Assembly: GCA_015680905.1 (NCBI GenBank)
Contig: CM027378.1
Span: forward strand, 80,691,501 to 80,755,500
DNA length: 64,000 bases
Reading direction: 5' to 3'
Source: Coptis chinensis
Taxonomy: Eukaryota > Streptophyta > Magnoliopsida > Ranunculales > Ranunculaceae
The notes under the pieces were generated by a model. That model made no database searches. It was not told where the DNA came from and worked only from the letters and a program-made list of their open reading frames with translations. A program made the translations under genes and the position numbers. Every line of letters begins with the position of its first letter. Within the stretch, counting starts at the first letter, position 1. Positions 46,576 to 59,705 of this stretch are shown here, in pieces.

Positions 46576-49500
46576 TGTCACGCCCCGAGACCCATCACAC
46601 ATCCCGAGGACGTGGAATGAATCTTGAGGCAAACACCTATCCCGATTCTACCGAAATTTCGGCAGAGTTTCCTTTGTTTGATCGACATTCATAAACCCTA
46701 AAACCTGTCATAAACCTGTCATAAACCTGTCATAACCTGTCATAAACCTGGAAATCCTAACTACAACCTTCCAACCACATCAAATCCCATCCACCAACTA
46801 TGTAAGTATAACTGCTACTTAAATACATCAAATATTACATCAAAATGGCCTAGCTCACCATATATACAACCAAATGAACTAGCCTCTTACTATACAACCA
46901 AAAGAAAAAGAGCTATGCTCATTATATACAAAGACAAAAGAATAACCTAGCTTATCTCTATACAGCCCAAAAATATAAACTTGACTCGCTCTCGTCAAGC
47001 CGTAAGGGAATCCTTCCAAATCCCCATAACCCTCATCGCTAGGGTTAGGAAAAGCCTCCTCTGCAACTGGCTCGTCTGAAATGTTAAGTAGGATGAGCAA
47101 ACAACTATGCCCAGTAGAAACGCACATAGCCAATAAATAGTCTACTTATAGAAAACATTTGAAACATGCAGGGTTTCTATAATAGTATTCAAATATTGTG
47201 ACTATGTATATATACATCACTAACTAGCTGAAATCATCTCGACATGCTTCATTGATATTTAAAATAGAGTTTTCACAATCATCATACAACTATTGTGACC
47301 GCTGCATCCTATTAGAATGGTGAGGGTACGACTGGTACTCAGCCCCAGTCACAGGCAATCTCGGTTCAGTACTTCCCAGTGTGAACCATGCACCGTTGTT
47401 TTCCTGATTTTACCGGCAGGGAGATGAAATGCCGTTGTTGTGTTCGTACACACAAAATCCCCAAAGCTTTTAGGGCTCAGGTGGGCCCTGTGACCACGAC
47501 CCCCATACGGGCTGTCACCTAACTTACGGTGGTCAACCGTTCGACGACTGCAGACTGCTCAGGATCCTGACACACATCCAGGAGTGGACTAAACTCTCAC
47601 TCCTCGCATCTAAACCTCATCGAGGTAACATGTAACCCCACACAAGCTAATCACCATACAAATGACACGCATAAGCATGGTTATCTAGAAAAGTAGAAAA
47701 GGAATTCCCGACTACATCCAGTGATGCATCCCTTTAAAGGTGGCCCACCACCTCGAAAGGTGTACACCACATTGAATCCTAGAGCGAATCATTGCCTCCT
47801 CGAAATGCGACGGCCAGCCCTTCTTTATAGAATTCACGCCCTTTTCTACATTCCCCGTGATAAACATAGTAATATCTATATATATATATATACTCATATT
47901 ACCGATTGTTTTCAAATACTCTAGTTACATATCTAGTTTTTCTTTTAAAACTGTTGAATATATAGGTGTGAGTTCATGGATTTCCAAATCGAGTAGAACA
48001 ACCTATGACTCCCAAACGGGCGGTCACCATAAATAACAACCGATGATTCCCAAACGGCGAATCATCGTAAATAACACGACCATCCCTAAACAATCGAACC
48101 CGCGCACCTAGTTACACACAACCGGGTAATCCTTACCCGCATTACAAAATCCATCTCTCTGTCTCCTTACTGAGACAAGAGACGCGAACCTTTCCCAAAA
48201 CCAGTTTTTTTCTCTTTTAACCAAGAAAACAAATCCCCGTTACCCCGATTTTACCAAAACCCTTTTCACACGAAAGCTATCTATATATATAATTTATAGC
48301 GAAGAAATACAGTGCAAAACATGAATATCATATATACATGCATGGTTGATATACAAACTATCTATTTCCAATTTAACAATTCAAATCATGCATGAAAATA
48401 AGCATGCTATATATTGGTATGTAGGTTCCTACCTTAGCAAGCTCCGTTCTCCTCAAGCCCACTTAACTGAATCAATCCCGCTTAACCCAATCCACTCGAA
48501 TTCATTCCTATAATAGCATATACAAATACGTCGATTATTAGAATTGATCGAACAACGAGGAATTCTTATCTAGTGTAAGTCGAGAAGAATTCTCGACGTT
48601 AAGAATTTGGTTTCGGATAACTTTGCATCTAACTACCGTTAACAGAGCTACAGCCATTTCGCATCAGTAACTCGACGGTCTCTCACGGCCGTTTTTCGCC
48701 ATGGCAGGCCCTCATATCGACGCCAATCCTATTCTATCCCAATTCCCAGTCCAAATTTCAACTACAACCCATTCTCCACCTCTCAATTCACATTTAATCC
48801 AATAATACTAAGTGGGTGTTCTTTCTCACTCACTCGATACTCGACGTGATTTTAAACAAGTGCGAACTAGCATCAATGCTCTAAAATAGATTGAATATTT
48901 AAATTCTTACCGAGTCAGCAACCAAAATCGCTCCTAGCTTGCTGCTCCACCGATATCGCTCAACTCACTCCTCTCCAAACCAGCTACTGCCGACATTCAA
49001 CAACCAATTCCAATTATTATTATCTTTTTTTCTTTCCAATACCACTAATGAACTTCGAAATCGAGTTTACACTATCGATTTGTAGGCTTAAATTCACTAA
49101 CCTTTTCATGAGAACCCGACGCACTCCAAGAATTTTCGGCTCCACCACTGTTTCCCTCCACTTTAGCTCCTCCAACTGCCACTGCCGACCTTCAACACCC
49201 CTAATACAATCCATTTCAGCATCACGCCCTCAAGAAATCGAAATTGAAGCTAACTATTAATTGAAACGAATTCAAACTTACCTTTCGCGGAACTACGCTG
49301 AAATTCAACTCAATTTTCGAAGCTGTACACTTGGTTTTATAGTTTCTAAGGATTGGGTGTTCTAATTCTTGGTTTGAATTGATTGGAGAGGAACTAACCC
49401 AACTGCCGCCGCGATTTGGCTTCGGTATGCTCGAATTTCCAAGAGATTTTGAATTCTCTCACTTCAGTTTAGTGTTCCTAGTGATTGGGGGTTTAAATTT

Positions 49501-50023
49501 TTGGGTGGAATCGGTTGAATTTGGGCGATTTGAGATTTCTCTCTCCTAGGGTTTGAGAGATGCGAATTGGGGAAGATGGGTGCGATTTGGATTTCGCGAT
49601 TTCTTTTTTCTATTTTGGGCCGCGATATATTTAGGCCCAAGCCCAATATATCCTACTTAGATTTAACGTCCTACTTAGACTCCTAACCACTAACGAATTT
49701 GACGTCGCGCCGTAATTATTTTTCCGGCTCATCCCGCTAAATTTAATCTTCTATATTCTATCTCACCGCATGCTATAATGATGACCCAATCATGCGTGTA
49801 AGCTGTTAACTCGTGCCAGCGTCGCACGCAGAAAACCGCTAACCGCCATTTTTGGTCAAATTTTCGCCTATGGTCGCTTACCTAACGTGACTTATGAGTC
49901 GGAGTTAAGTTCCAGTAAGTTACGTATGGGTGAAAAATAAACCCGACGACCAATTTACAGAACGGCCCTAGAGTTGATATGAAATTTACAAAAATACCCT
50001 TAATAATAATTCAGGACTTTACA
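46576..50023 (-). repeat. Tekay 3' LTR
   Basis: It contains four copies of an 11-bp unit (CCTGTCATAAA) near 46706-46750, against three in the other LTR, and a TA microsatellite near 47874-47892. Confidence 0.9.
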
Positions 50024-50045
50024 TCCTACCCTCCTTAAAAGAAAA
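50024..50045 (-). other. Tekay polypurine tract
   Basis: The minus strand reads AAGGAGGGTAGGA directly before the LTR start TGTAAAG, the plus-strand primer site. Confidence 0.75.
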
Positions 50046-50071
50046 TTTCGTCCTCGAAATTAAATCATACC

Positions 50072-53000
50072 TTATTGCTCGAACAATTCTGGATGTTGTT
50101 GTCTCATATCGGCTTCTTTCTCCCATGTTGCTTCCTCTACATTGTGATTTCTCCATAAGACCTTTACCAATGGAATGACCTTGGACCTCAATCTCTTCTC
50201 TCTCGCATCTAGGATCTGGACTGGCCCTTCCGGATAGGTAATGTCTTCTTCCAACTCCAACGATTCCAAATCGACAACATGTAGTGGATCCGGCTCATAC
50301 TTGCGTAGCATCGAGATATGGAACACGTTATGGACACGTGATAGCCTTTCTGGTAGCTCGAGCTTATAAGCTAGCTCAGAGATCTTCTGAATAATCAGGA
50401 ATGGTCCCACATATCTAGGTGCAAGTTTCCCTTTCATTCCGAACCTCTGAATGCCCTTCTTCGAGATACTTTCAGAAATACCACGCCACCTTCATAAAAT
50501 TCCAAGGACGCGTCACGCCTATCTGCATAGCTTTCCGACGACTCGGGCTGTGAGCAACCGATTCCAGATCACTCTAATATTCTCGGTGGTGTCACTAACC
50601 ATCTCTCGCCCCAACATAATACTATCTCCGTTTCACCCAACAGAGGGTGTTCGCAAGGTCTGTCCGCCATACAACGCTTCAAACGGAGCCATACCAATAC
50701 TAGATTGGTAATCGTATTGTAGGCAAACTCGGTCCAATGCCAAATGAGTCTTCCAACTACCCCCAAAATCAAGCACGCAAGCCCAAGCATATCCTCTATG
50801 ATTTGATGACTCTTCCGATTGCCCATCGGTTCATGGGATGAAATGTCAGATCAATTTCAGTTTGGTCCCCAATTCCTTTGAAGACTTCTCCAAAATGAAC
50901 CGGTAAATTGAGTACCTCTATCTGAAATTATAGATAATGGTGCCCCATGCAACCTCAGTACATCTGACATGTAGATCCTACTTAGCTTTTCAGCAGAGTA
51001 AGTAGTCTTAACAGGTATGAAATGGGCAGACTTGGTTAGTCTATCAACAATGACCCATATAGAATCCATTCCCTCACTGGTCCTCGGTAACCCGGATACA
51101 AAATCCATAGTTATATTCTCCCACTTCCATTCCGGAATCTCCAGAGGTTTAAGAAGACCAGGTGGTCTATGGTGTTCAGCTTTCACCTGTTGGCATGTGG
51201 CACATTTCTTCACATATTCCGCAATGTGCCGCTTCATTCCCGGCCACTAAAACTGACGACGCAGATCTCTGTACATTTTGGTACCACCAGGATGAATGGT
51301 ATACTTCGATCTATGTGCCTCCTTCAAGATACTATTCCGCAAGGAGTGATCAAAAGGCACCCAAATTCTTCCTCTGAATCTGATGCTTCCATCTCCGGAT
51401 TTTTCCCAATCAACGCCCTCGATTATCCACATATCCTCGGTACCTAGGTCCATCCCTCGATGTATTCTCGAAAGCATCCACAATCTCCCCGAACCAAGGT
51501 GTTTTCTGCCACATCGTCATCCGTGCTAGATAACAAAGACTTCTTAGAATCTCCACTTCCATTTCCGTGATTTCAAAACCATAAGAAGCAAAGAAACTCC
51601 AAAGAATTGCCACTCCTTCATCATCATCTGAGCACAAACATGTTCTCGCTTCCTACTCAATGCATCGGCCACTACATTTGCTTTACCCGGATGGTATTGC
51701 AATGTGAATGTATAGTCCTCCATGTACTCAACCCATCTCCTCTGCCTCATATTCAAATCTTTCTCATGAGAACAAGTACTTGAGACTCTTGTGATCAGAG
51801 AATATCTCAAACTTCTCACCATACACATAATGCCTCCATATCTTTAGAGCATGAATGATCGCCACTAACTCCAAGTCATGAGTAGGATAATTCTTCTCAT
51901 GGGCATTCAATTGTCTAGACGCATACGCTATCACTTGGCCTTCTTGCATTAAGACACATCCTAACCCAAAGTTAGAGGCATCGATTATAAATCACATAAC
52001 TTCTTCTCCGGATCTGGAATAGTCAAAACTGGTGCTGTTATCAATCGCGTCTTTAGCTCTTGGAAAGCTTTCTCACATGCCTCCGTCCATTCAAACTTCA
52101 CATCCTTCTGTGTCAATCTAGTTAAGGACGACGCTATGCTAGTGAATCCTTCTACAAAACGACGGTAATAACCTGCCAATCCCAAGAAACTTCTGATTTC
52201 CGTCATCGACGCCGGTCTCGCCAATTATTCATCTGCTTCTATCTTTGAACGATCAACTTTGATTCCATTCTCCGATACAACATGCCCTAAGAACCTCATT
52301 TCATTCAACCGAACTCACACTTGCTGAACTTGGCATAAAGTCGATGATCAACTAATGTTTGGAAGACAATCCTCAAGTGTTCCTTGTGTTCAAATTTCTA
52401 GTCTTGAATAAATCAAGATGTCATCTATGAATACGATAACAAATTGATCTAAGTATTTCCACATCACTTTCGGTGCATGAGATCCATAAATGCAGCCGAG
52501 CATTTGTCAATCCAAATGGTAACACCAAAACTCAAAATGCCCTAGCCGTGCGGAAAGTCGTCTTCTCAGATATCTTCTTCTCGATTCTCATCCGATGGTA
52601 GCCGCTCGAGATCTATCTTCGAGAAATACTTGGCACCCCTTAAACCGATCGAATGTGTCATTAATCCTAGGCAACGGATATTTGTTCTTGATAGTCACAT
52701 TATTCAAATTCGATAATCCACACATAGCCGAAATGACCCATCCTTCTTCTTCACAAATAACACCGTGCTCCCCAAGGTGACCGACTTTCCTTATAAACCC
52801 CAATCTTTTCAATTCATCTAATTGGGACTTGAGTTCTCTCATTTCGAGAGGAGCCATTCGATAAGAAATCATCGAAATAGGCGGCGCTCCCAGCATTAGA
52901 TCTATTACAAAATCTATCTCACGCCAGGGAGGGCAATCCCGCAATGCATCCGGGAACACCGCCAAGAAACTCACTAACTACAGAACAAGCTCTCAAGATT

Positions 53001-54791
53001 CAACTTCGCCCTTGAGACTAAGACCAGCTAACAATCCATTATCTATCATACTTGAAGTCGACTTGGCCTTCACCACTGTGATACCGTGTATTTCTAATCC
53101 CTCAAACACAACCTCAGTCGTCCCAGCTTCTAAAGCGCCACCGCCTTGGCAAAACAATCTACATGGGCATGATACTTCCCTAACAAATCCATCCCTACGA
53201 TGACATCGAAATCTTTTAGGTCCATCACCGTTAGATCGACTATCATCTCCCTATCACCTATCTTTATCACACAATGGTGACAAACTTCAAAGAACATAGT
53301 TTTCTTTCCTAGAGGAGTAGATAGAATAAGCTTCCTCCCGTATAACTACATCCAAACCAAGAATCTCCACCATATTTTTAGCAATGAAAGAATGAGTAGC
53401 ACCCAGATCAAACAGACATGCACATTATGAGTAAACAAACATATCATACCTTCCACCACTTGATCGGTAGCACTCGATATCTGCCCCCAACATTATTATA
53501 TACCGTGGCTTCCTCTTGGACTGATGCAGATCCACAACTTCTTCCTCCTCGCACTAGATAATACACCTTGGCCTCGTGGTCTCGCTCCACCCTCCTCGGG
53601 TGGACTTGGGACAAAACCGCTTGATATGCCCAAATTTCACCGCATTATAGCAAACCACACTCTTTTCCCCGACCGTACTCGTGGTATTACAGATTGCAAT
53701 CTAGCTCTCTCGACCTCGAGGCCTCAAATTCTGCACCGTGCTCGTCCGAGAAGGAGCAGGTAATTCCCTCGGTGGCCTCTGTCATCCACTCATCGGTCTC
53801 ATGAATCGGTAGACTCAGGCCGGCCTAACCACATTCAAACCCCTGTGTACCGCTGGTGCCCTCCACTGTGGTGCCTGCTGAATAACTGGCCTATACATCT
53901 GTTGCGACCCTGAACCACTACCTTGGTAAACCTGCCTCTTTCCCGTATCCCGCCTACCCCGAGATGCCGAATGCCTTACCCTTCCAACCTCTTTGCCTCT
54001 CAAGCAATAACCCGATCATCCACTCTTTCAATACCTTGAGCTCTTCTCACAGCCTCAGCATAGGAATCGATCCGAAGGACCGACATCTTGCTCTGCATAT
54101 ACGATTTCAGCCCGTCAATGAACTTCCTCGCCTTAGCTTTTTCCGTGGAAATCCACTCCTTCCCATATCGCGGAAAGAACAAGAATTTCTCTTCATAATC
54201 TTGCCCCACTCGTCATGTTTCCTTGTTCTAACTTGAGGAATTCCATTCGCTTCTTATCTCTCCCTCCAGAACATACCTCAAAAGAAAGAGTTCCTCAAAC
54301 TTAGCCCAACTCATAGGAACGCGTCTCCACGCCCTTAACACTGATCCACTGTTTGTTTGGCTTCACCTCTAGATGAAGGCAGCCAAAGTAACCCGCTCCG
54401 CGATCAAGACATCATGGAGTCCAAAGATACTAGACATGTCTAACAACCCAGCCTTCTTGACTACTTTAACCTCAGAAGACCCCACAAATTCAGGTGGACG
54501 TAGCCTGATGAAATTTGCAAGCAGGAAACCTGATTGACTTTGCACTGGTGGCCTGAACTCCTCAACCCTCACTGTGGTCGGGGATGCTACCTCTGGTGCT
54601 ACACCAGGTGGAATAACAGTGGATGTCAGAAGAGTTTGGGGCTCGTTCCGACTAGCCCTCAAACTTTCGATCTCAGCTCTCATCTCATTTTGTGCTTGAG
54701 CCATTTGATTCATCATAGCGAGGAGCCTATCCATTCGGTCCTCCCGACCACGATCCGTAGCATCATCACCACTAGTACTTTCCGGATCCAT
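50072..54791 (-). pseudogene. Tekay gag-pol polyprotein, frameshifted
   Basis: In minus-strand order: gag start MDPESTSGDD (54791) with FIDGLKSYMQ, and a zinc knuckle near 53640 reading CYNAVKFGHIKRFC (second Cys lost). Protease LFDLGATHSFIA lies near 53400 (D-L-G, not D-S-G). RT has [22 protein letters not shown] (about 52430) and [10 protein letters not shown]. RNase H includes [31 protein letters not shown] and [12 protein letters not shown]. Integrase has CATCQQVKAEH, MDFVSGLPRT, VDRLTKSAHFIPV and ISDRGTQFTGSFW, and the chromodomain-type end has VLWRNHNVEEATWEKE. At least eight frame changes or stops separate these blocks while the codons between them stay clean. Confidence 0.85.
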
Positions 54792-54869
54792 GGTGACTAT
54801 TCTGCACATACACAAAGAGCCAACTCAGTGTATGATAAATTAGAGAGAGAGAGTTCTCAAAATTATGCA

Positions 54870-54990
54870 AGAAGCATAGGCCGCGCCCTATGGAATTCAC
54901 ATGCACAGAATGAGCGCGAGTAGAATTTCAAGAGATGAGCGCAGGTGCGCTCCAACAGAGGGAAGGTTGCGCCTTCCACCTCGAAATGAA
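54870..54990 (-). repeat. GCGC-rich stretch in Tekay leader
   Basis: Five GCGC words in about 100 bp (CCGCGCCC, GAGCGCGAG, GAGCGCAGG, GTGCGCTCC, TTGCGCC) between primer binding site and gag start. GAGCGCAGGTGCGCTC is a near-perfect inverted repeat. Confidence 0.65.
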
Positions 54991-55227
54991 AATTCACTCC
55001 GACCTTATAGTGTCCGATTCGTCAAATTTTTTTGACTCGTGTCCGCGCTCTCCGCTGTGACAAGACGACTAACCGTACGACGTCTCTACATTGCTAAGCT
55101 ATTATTAACGCTTAACGCATTTAACTAGGGGTAGTGTATCTAGGGTTTATCGGGTTCCGATGAAACTTTAGAAACGCGTCATGACCGAAGTCCCCCTACA
55201 CTCCCCCTGACGGATCTAATAGTGGAC

Positions 55228-55239
55228 GCTCTGATACCA
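55228..55239 (-). other. Tekay primer binding site (initiator tRNA-Met)
   Basis: The minus strand reads TGGTATCAGAGC, the standard complement of the 3' end of initiator methionine tRNA, seven bases after the LTR end. Confidence 0.9.
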
Positions 55240-55246
55240 CGTTTTC

Positions 55247-58200
55247 TGTCACGCCCCGAGACCCATCACACATCCCGAGGACGTGGAATGAATCTCGAGG
55301 CAGACACCTATCCCGATTCTACCGAAATTTCGGCAGAGTTTCCTTTGTTTGATCGACATTCATAAACCCTAAAACCTGTCATAAACCTGTCATAACCTGT
55401 CATAAACCTGGAAATCCTAACTACAACCTTCCAACCACATCAAATCCCATCCACCAACTATGTAAGTATAACTGCTACTTAAATACATCAAATATTACAT
55501 CAAAATGGCCTAGCTCACCATATATACAACCAAATGAACTAGCCTCTTACTATACAACCAAAAGAAAAGAGCTATGCTCATTATATACAGCAAAAGAATA
55601 ACCTAGCTTATCTCTATACAACCCAAAATATAAACTTGACTCGCTCTCTCGCAAGCGTAAGGGAATCCTCCTCCCAAATCCCCATAACCCCTCATCGCTA
55701 GGGTTAGGAAAAGCCCTCCTCAAGAATCGCTCGTCTCGAAATGTTAAGTAGGATGAGCAAACAACTATGCCCAGTAGAAACGCACATAGCCAATAAATAG
55801 TCTACTTATAGAAAACATTTGAAACATGCAGGGTTTCTATAATAGTATTCAAATATTGTGAATATGTATATATACATCACTAATTAGCTGAAATCATCTC
55901 GACATGCTTCATTGATATTTAAAATAGAGTTTTCACAATCATCATACAACTATTGTGACCATTTGCATCCTATTAGAATGGTGAGGGTACGACCGGTACT
56001 TTCACCCCCCGCAAGCAATCTCGGTTCAAGATTTCCCAAAGGTGTGAACCATGCAATCAAGGTTTTTCCTGATTTTACCGGCAGGAGATGAAATGCCGTT
56101 GTTGTGTTCATTACACACAAAAATCCCCAAAGCTTTTAGGGCTCGGGTGGGCCTCGGACCCACGACCCCCATAATGCCGTCACCTAACTTACGGTGGTCA
56201 ACCGCTCGGCGATCGCAGACCGCCAGATCCTCGACATCCAGAGTGGACTAAACTCTCACTCCTCCGGCGTCTAAACCTCATCGAGGTAACATGTAACCCC
56301 ACACAAGCTAATCACCATACAAATGACACGCATAAGCATGGTTATCTAGAAAAGTAGAAAAGGAATTCCCGGACTACATCCAAATGATGCATCCCTTTAA
56401 AGGTGGCCCACCACCTCCAAAGGTGTACACCACAGTTGGAATCCTAGAGTGAACTGCCGTCTCCGGAAATGCGACAGCAGTTCCTTCTTTATAGGAATTC
56501 ACAGTTCCTTTTCTACATTCCCCCGTGATAAACATAGTAATATCTATATATATATACTCATATTACCGATTGTTTTCAAATACTCTAGTTACATATCTAG
56601 TTTTTCTTTTAAAACTGTTGAATATATAGGTGTGAGTTCATGGATTTCCCGAAATCGAGTAGAACAACCTATGACTCCCAAACGGGCCAGTCATAGTAAA
56701 TAACAACCGATGATTCCCAAACGGCGAATCATCGTAAATAACACGACCATCCCGGAAACAATCCAGAACCTCGCACCTAGTTACACACAACCGGGTAATC
56801 CTTACCCGCATTACAAAATCCATCTCTCTGTCTCCTTACTGAGACAAGAGACGCGAACCTTTCCCAAAACCAGTTTTTTTCTCTTTTAACCAAGAAAACA
56901 AATCCCCGTTACCCCGATTTTACCAAAACCCTTTTCACACGAAAGCTATCTATATATATAATTTATAGCGAAGAAATACAAAGGTAAAACATGAATATCA
57001 TATATACATGCATGGTTGATATACAAACTATCTATTTCCAATTTAACAATTCAAATCATGCATGAAAATAAGCATGCTATATATTGGTATGTAGGTTCCT
57101 ACCTTAGCAAGCTCCGTTCTCCTCAAGCCCACTTAACTGAATCAATCCCGCTTAACCCAATCCACTCGAATTCATTCCTATAATAGCATATACAAATACG
57201 TCAATTATTAGAATTGATCGAACAACGAGGAATTCTTATCTAGTGTAAGTCGAGAAGAATTCTCGACGTTAAGAATTTGGTTTCGGATAACTTTGCATCT
57301 AACTACCGTTAACAGAGCTACAGGCCATTTCTGGCACTGTAACTCTGACGGTCTCTACGGCTGTTTCGGCCATGGCAGGCCCTCATATCGACGCCAATCC
57401 TATTCTATCCCAATTCCCAGTCCAAATTTCAACTACAACCCATTCTCCACCTCTCAATTCACATTTAATCCAATAATACTAAGTGGGTGTTCTTTCTCAC
57501 TCACTCGATACTCGACGGATTTTAAACAAGTCGCGAACTAGCATCAATGCTCTAAAATAGATTGAATATTTAAATTCTTACCGAGTCAGCAACCAAAATC
57601 GCTCCTAGCTTGCTGCTCCACCGATATCGCTCAACTCACTCCTCTCCAAACCAGCTACTGCCGACATTCAACAACCAATTCCAATTATTATTATCATTTT
57701 TTCTTTCCAATACCACTAATGAACTCGAAATCGAGTTTACACTATCGATTTGTAGGCGAAATTCACTAACCTTTCGCGAGAACCCGACGCACTCCAAGAA
57801 TTTTCGGCTCCACCACTGTTTCCCTCCACTTTAGCTCCTCCAACTGCCACTGCCGACCTTCAACACCCCTAATACAATCCATTTCAGCATCACGCCCTCA
57901 AGAAATCGAAATTGAAGCTAACTATTAATTGAAACGAATTCAAACTTACCTTTCGCGGAACTACGCTGAAATTCAACTCAATTTTCGAAGCTGTACACTT
58001 GGTTTTATAGTTTCTAAGGATTGGATGTTCTAATTCTTGGTTTGAATTGATTGGAGAGGAACTAACCCAACTGCCGCCGCGATTTGGCTTCGGTATGCTC
58101 GAATTTCCAAGAGATTTTGAATTCTCTCACTTCAGTTTAGTGTTCCTAGTGATTGGGGGTTTAAATTTTTGGGTGGAATCGGTTGAATTTGGGCGATTTG

Positions 58201-58693
58201 AGATTTCTCTCTCCTAGGGTTTGAGAGATGCGAATTGGGGAAGATGGGTGCGATTTGGATTTCGCGATTTCTGTTTTTCTATTTTTGGGCCGCGATATAT
58301 TTAGGCCCAAGCCCAATATATCCTACTTAGATTTAACGTCCTACTTAGACTCCTAACCACTAACGAATTTGACGTCGCGCCGTAATTATTTTTCCGGCTC
58401 ATCCCGCTAAATTTAATCTTCTATATTCTATCTCACCGCATGCTATAATGATGACCCAATCATGCGTGTAAGCTGTTAACTCGTGCCAGCGTCGCACGCA
58501 GAAAACCGCTAACCGCCATTTTTGGTCAAATTTTCGCCTATGGTCGCTTACCTAACGTGACTTATGAGTCGGAGTTAAGTTCCAGTAAGTTACGTATGGG
58601 TGAAAAATAAACCCGACGACCAATTTACAGAACGGCCCTAGAGTTGATATGAAATTTACAAAAATACCCTTAATAATAATTCAGGACTTTACA
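55247..58693 (-). repeat. Tekay 5' LTR
   Basis: It pairs with 46576-50023. The last 700 bp (57,980-58,693) differ from the partner by only a few bases, whereas 55,620-56,480 and 57,310-57,380 carry dense small indels. Confidence 0.9.
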
Positions 58694-58698
58694 AACCT

Positions 58699-59107
58699 TA
58701 AGTAGAGTTAATTGTTAACGATGTTTCATCCAATATGGCATCGACACTCGGTCGATTGCCTAATTGTAGTCTATTTGTGAGAACAATCATGAAGCAAAAA
58801 GTCATTGAATCAAAAGTATTGGTGGATTTTAATATCTTGAATTCCCTTTCTTATAAATTCTCAATAGTTTAGTTTAGTTTAGCATTAGAATCTATAATAT
58901 CTATAATCATAGTTTTTAATCCCTCAAACCCCCTTTCCAGTCCTGTCCTTCATATAAACATACACTTAAAAGTATAACAATACCCTACTCATCCTTTACT
59001 TATTGAGGGATAATTAGGTTTTGATACGCTTCTATTTTATTCAACGACCATCATCTATCTACATCATCCATATACTCATCTACATACACAAAAAAAGAAG
59101 ATTGTCA
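58699..59107 (+). repeat. 5' LTR of gag-pro element, right part
   Basis: Continuation of the LTR interrupted at 46575. It ends AAGATTGTCA two bases before the primer binding site. Confidence 0.7.
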
Positions 59108-59109
59108 AA

Positions 59110-59129
59110 TGGCGCCACTGCCATTTTAA
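59110..59129 (+). other. primer binding site of gag-pro element
   Basis: TGGCGCCACTGCCATTTTAA. Same layout and nearly the same sequence as the site at 28904-28885. The TGGCGCC core resembles tRNA-Asp-primed Athila/Tat sites. Confidence 0.7.
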
Positions 59130-59705
59130 GTTGTTTATGTTTAACGTTTTCTGTCAAGATTAGAATTTTGGATCTTGATGTAATTTTAGCCGCATCATCC
59201 ATCCTTTTGAGAAAGAAAGAAGCTTGAAGGACATCTCGAAGACAAGATCTACCATCCAGGTTAGTCGAATCTTCATTCTTTTTATTTCATTATTAGTATA
59301 GTTGCATCGTAGTTTAGTTTTATTGCTTTCTTAGTATAGTTGCATTGTAGTTTAGTTTTATTGCTTTCTAGTATAATTGCATTTAGGACCTTTTCAACAA
59401 TTGAAGTTGTAAGCTAACACAGCGAAACATCAAACTCTAGTGTTTCTTGTCTGAATCTTAACGAACGGACTATCGTCTGTGGGCCGTGGTACTTAAGCAA
59501 TTCAAGTGATTCACCATAACCCTAGAAGAGACAACTTTAGACAACGGGCGAGATACTAGCTGCAAAGCCCAACCCAGTTGAAGGAAAGTAGTTTTGCATA
59601 TTAGTATAATTTAGAATAGTTGTATATTAGTTTAATTGCATTCAAGCATAGTAGGATAGTTTTCATCATCTTCGTGATAGCAAGAATACTAGACAGATTG
59701 ATACA

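Larger units (their letters stand above)
46576..58693 (-). mobile_element. Ty3/gypsy chromovirus (Tekay/Del type), 12.1 kb, complete ends
   Basis: Two LTRs of 3,448 and 3,447 bp, both TGTCACGCC..CTTTACA on the plus strand, are flanked by the 5-bp duplication AACCT (46571-46575, 58694-58698). Transcription is on the minus strand. The initiator-Met primer binding site is at 55239-55228, the polypurine tract at 50045-50024, and gag-protease-RT-RNase H-integrase-chromodomain lie in order. Very long LTRs and a C-terminal chromodomain mark the Tekay/Del clade. Confidence 0.92.
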
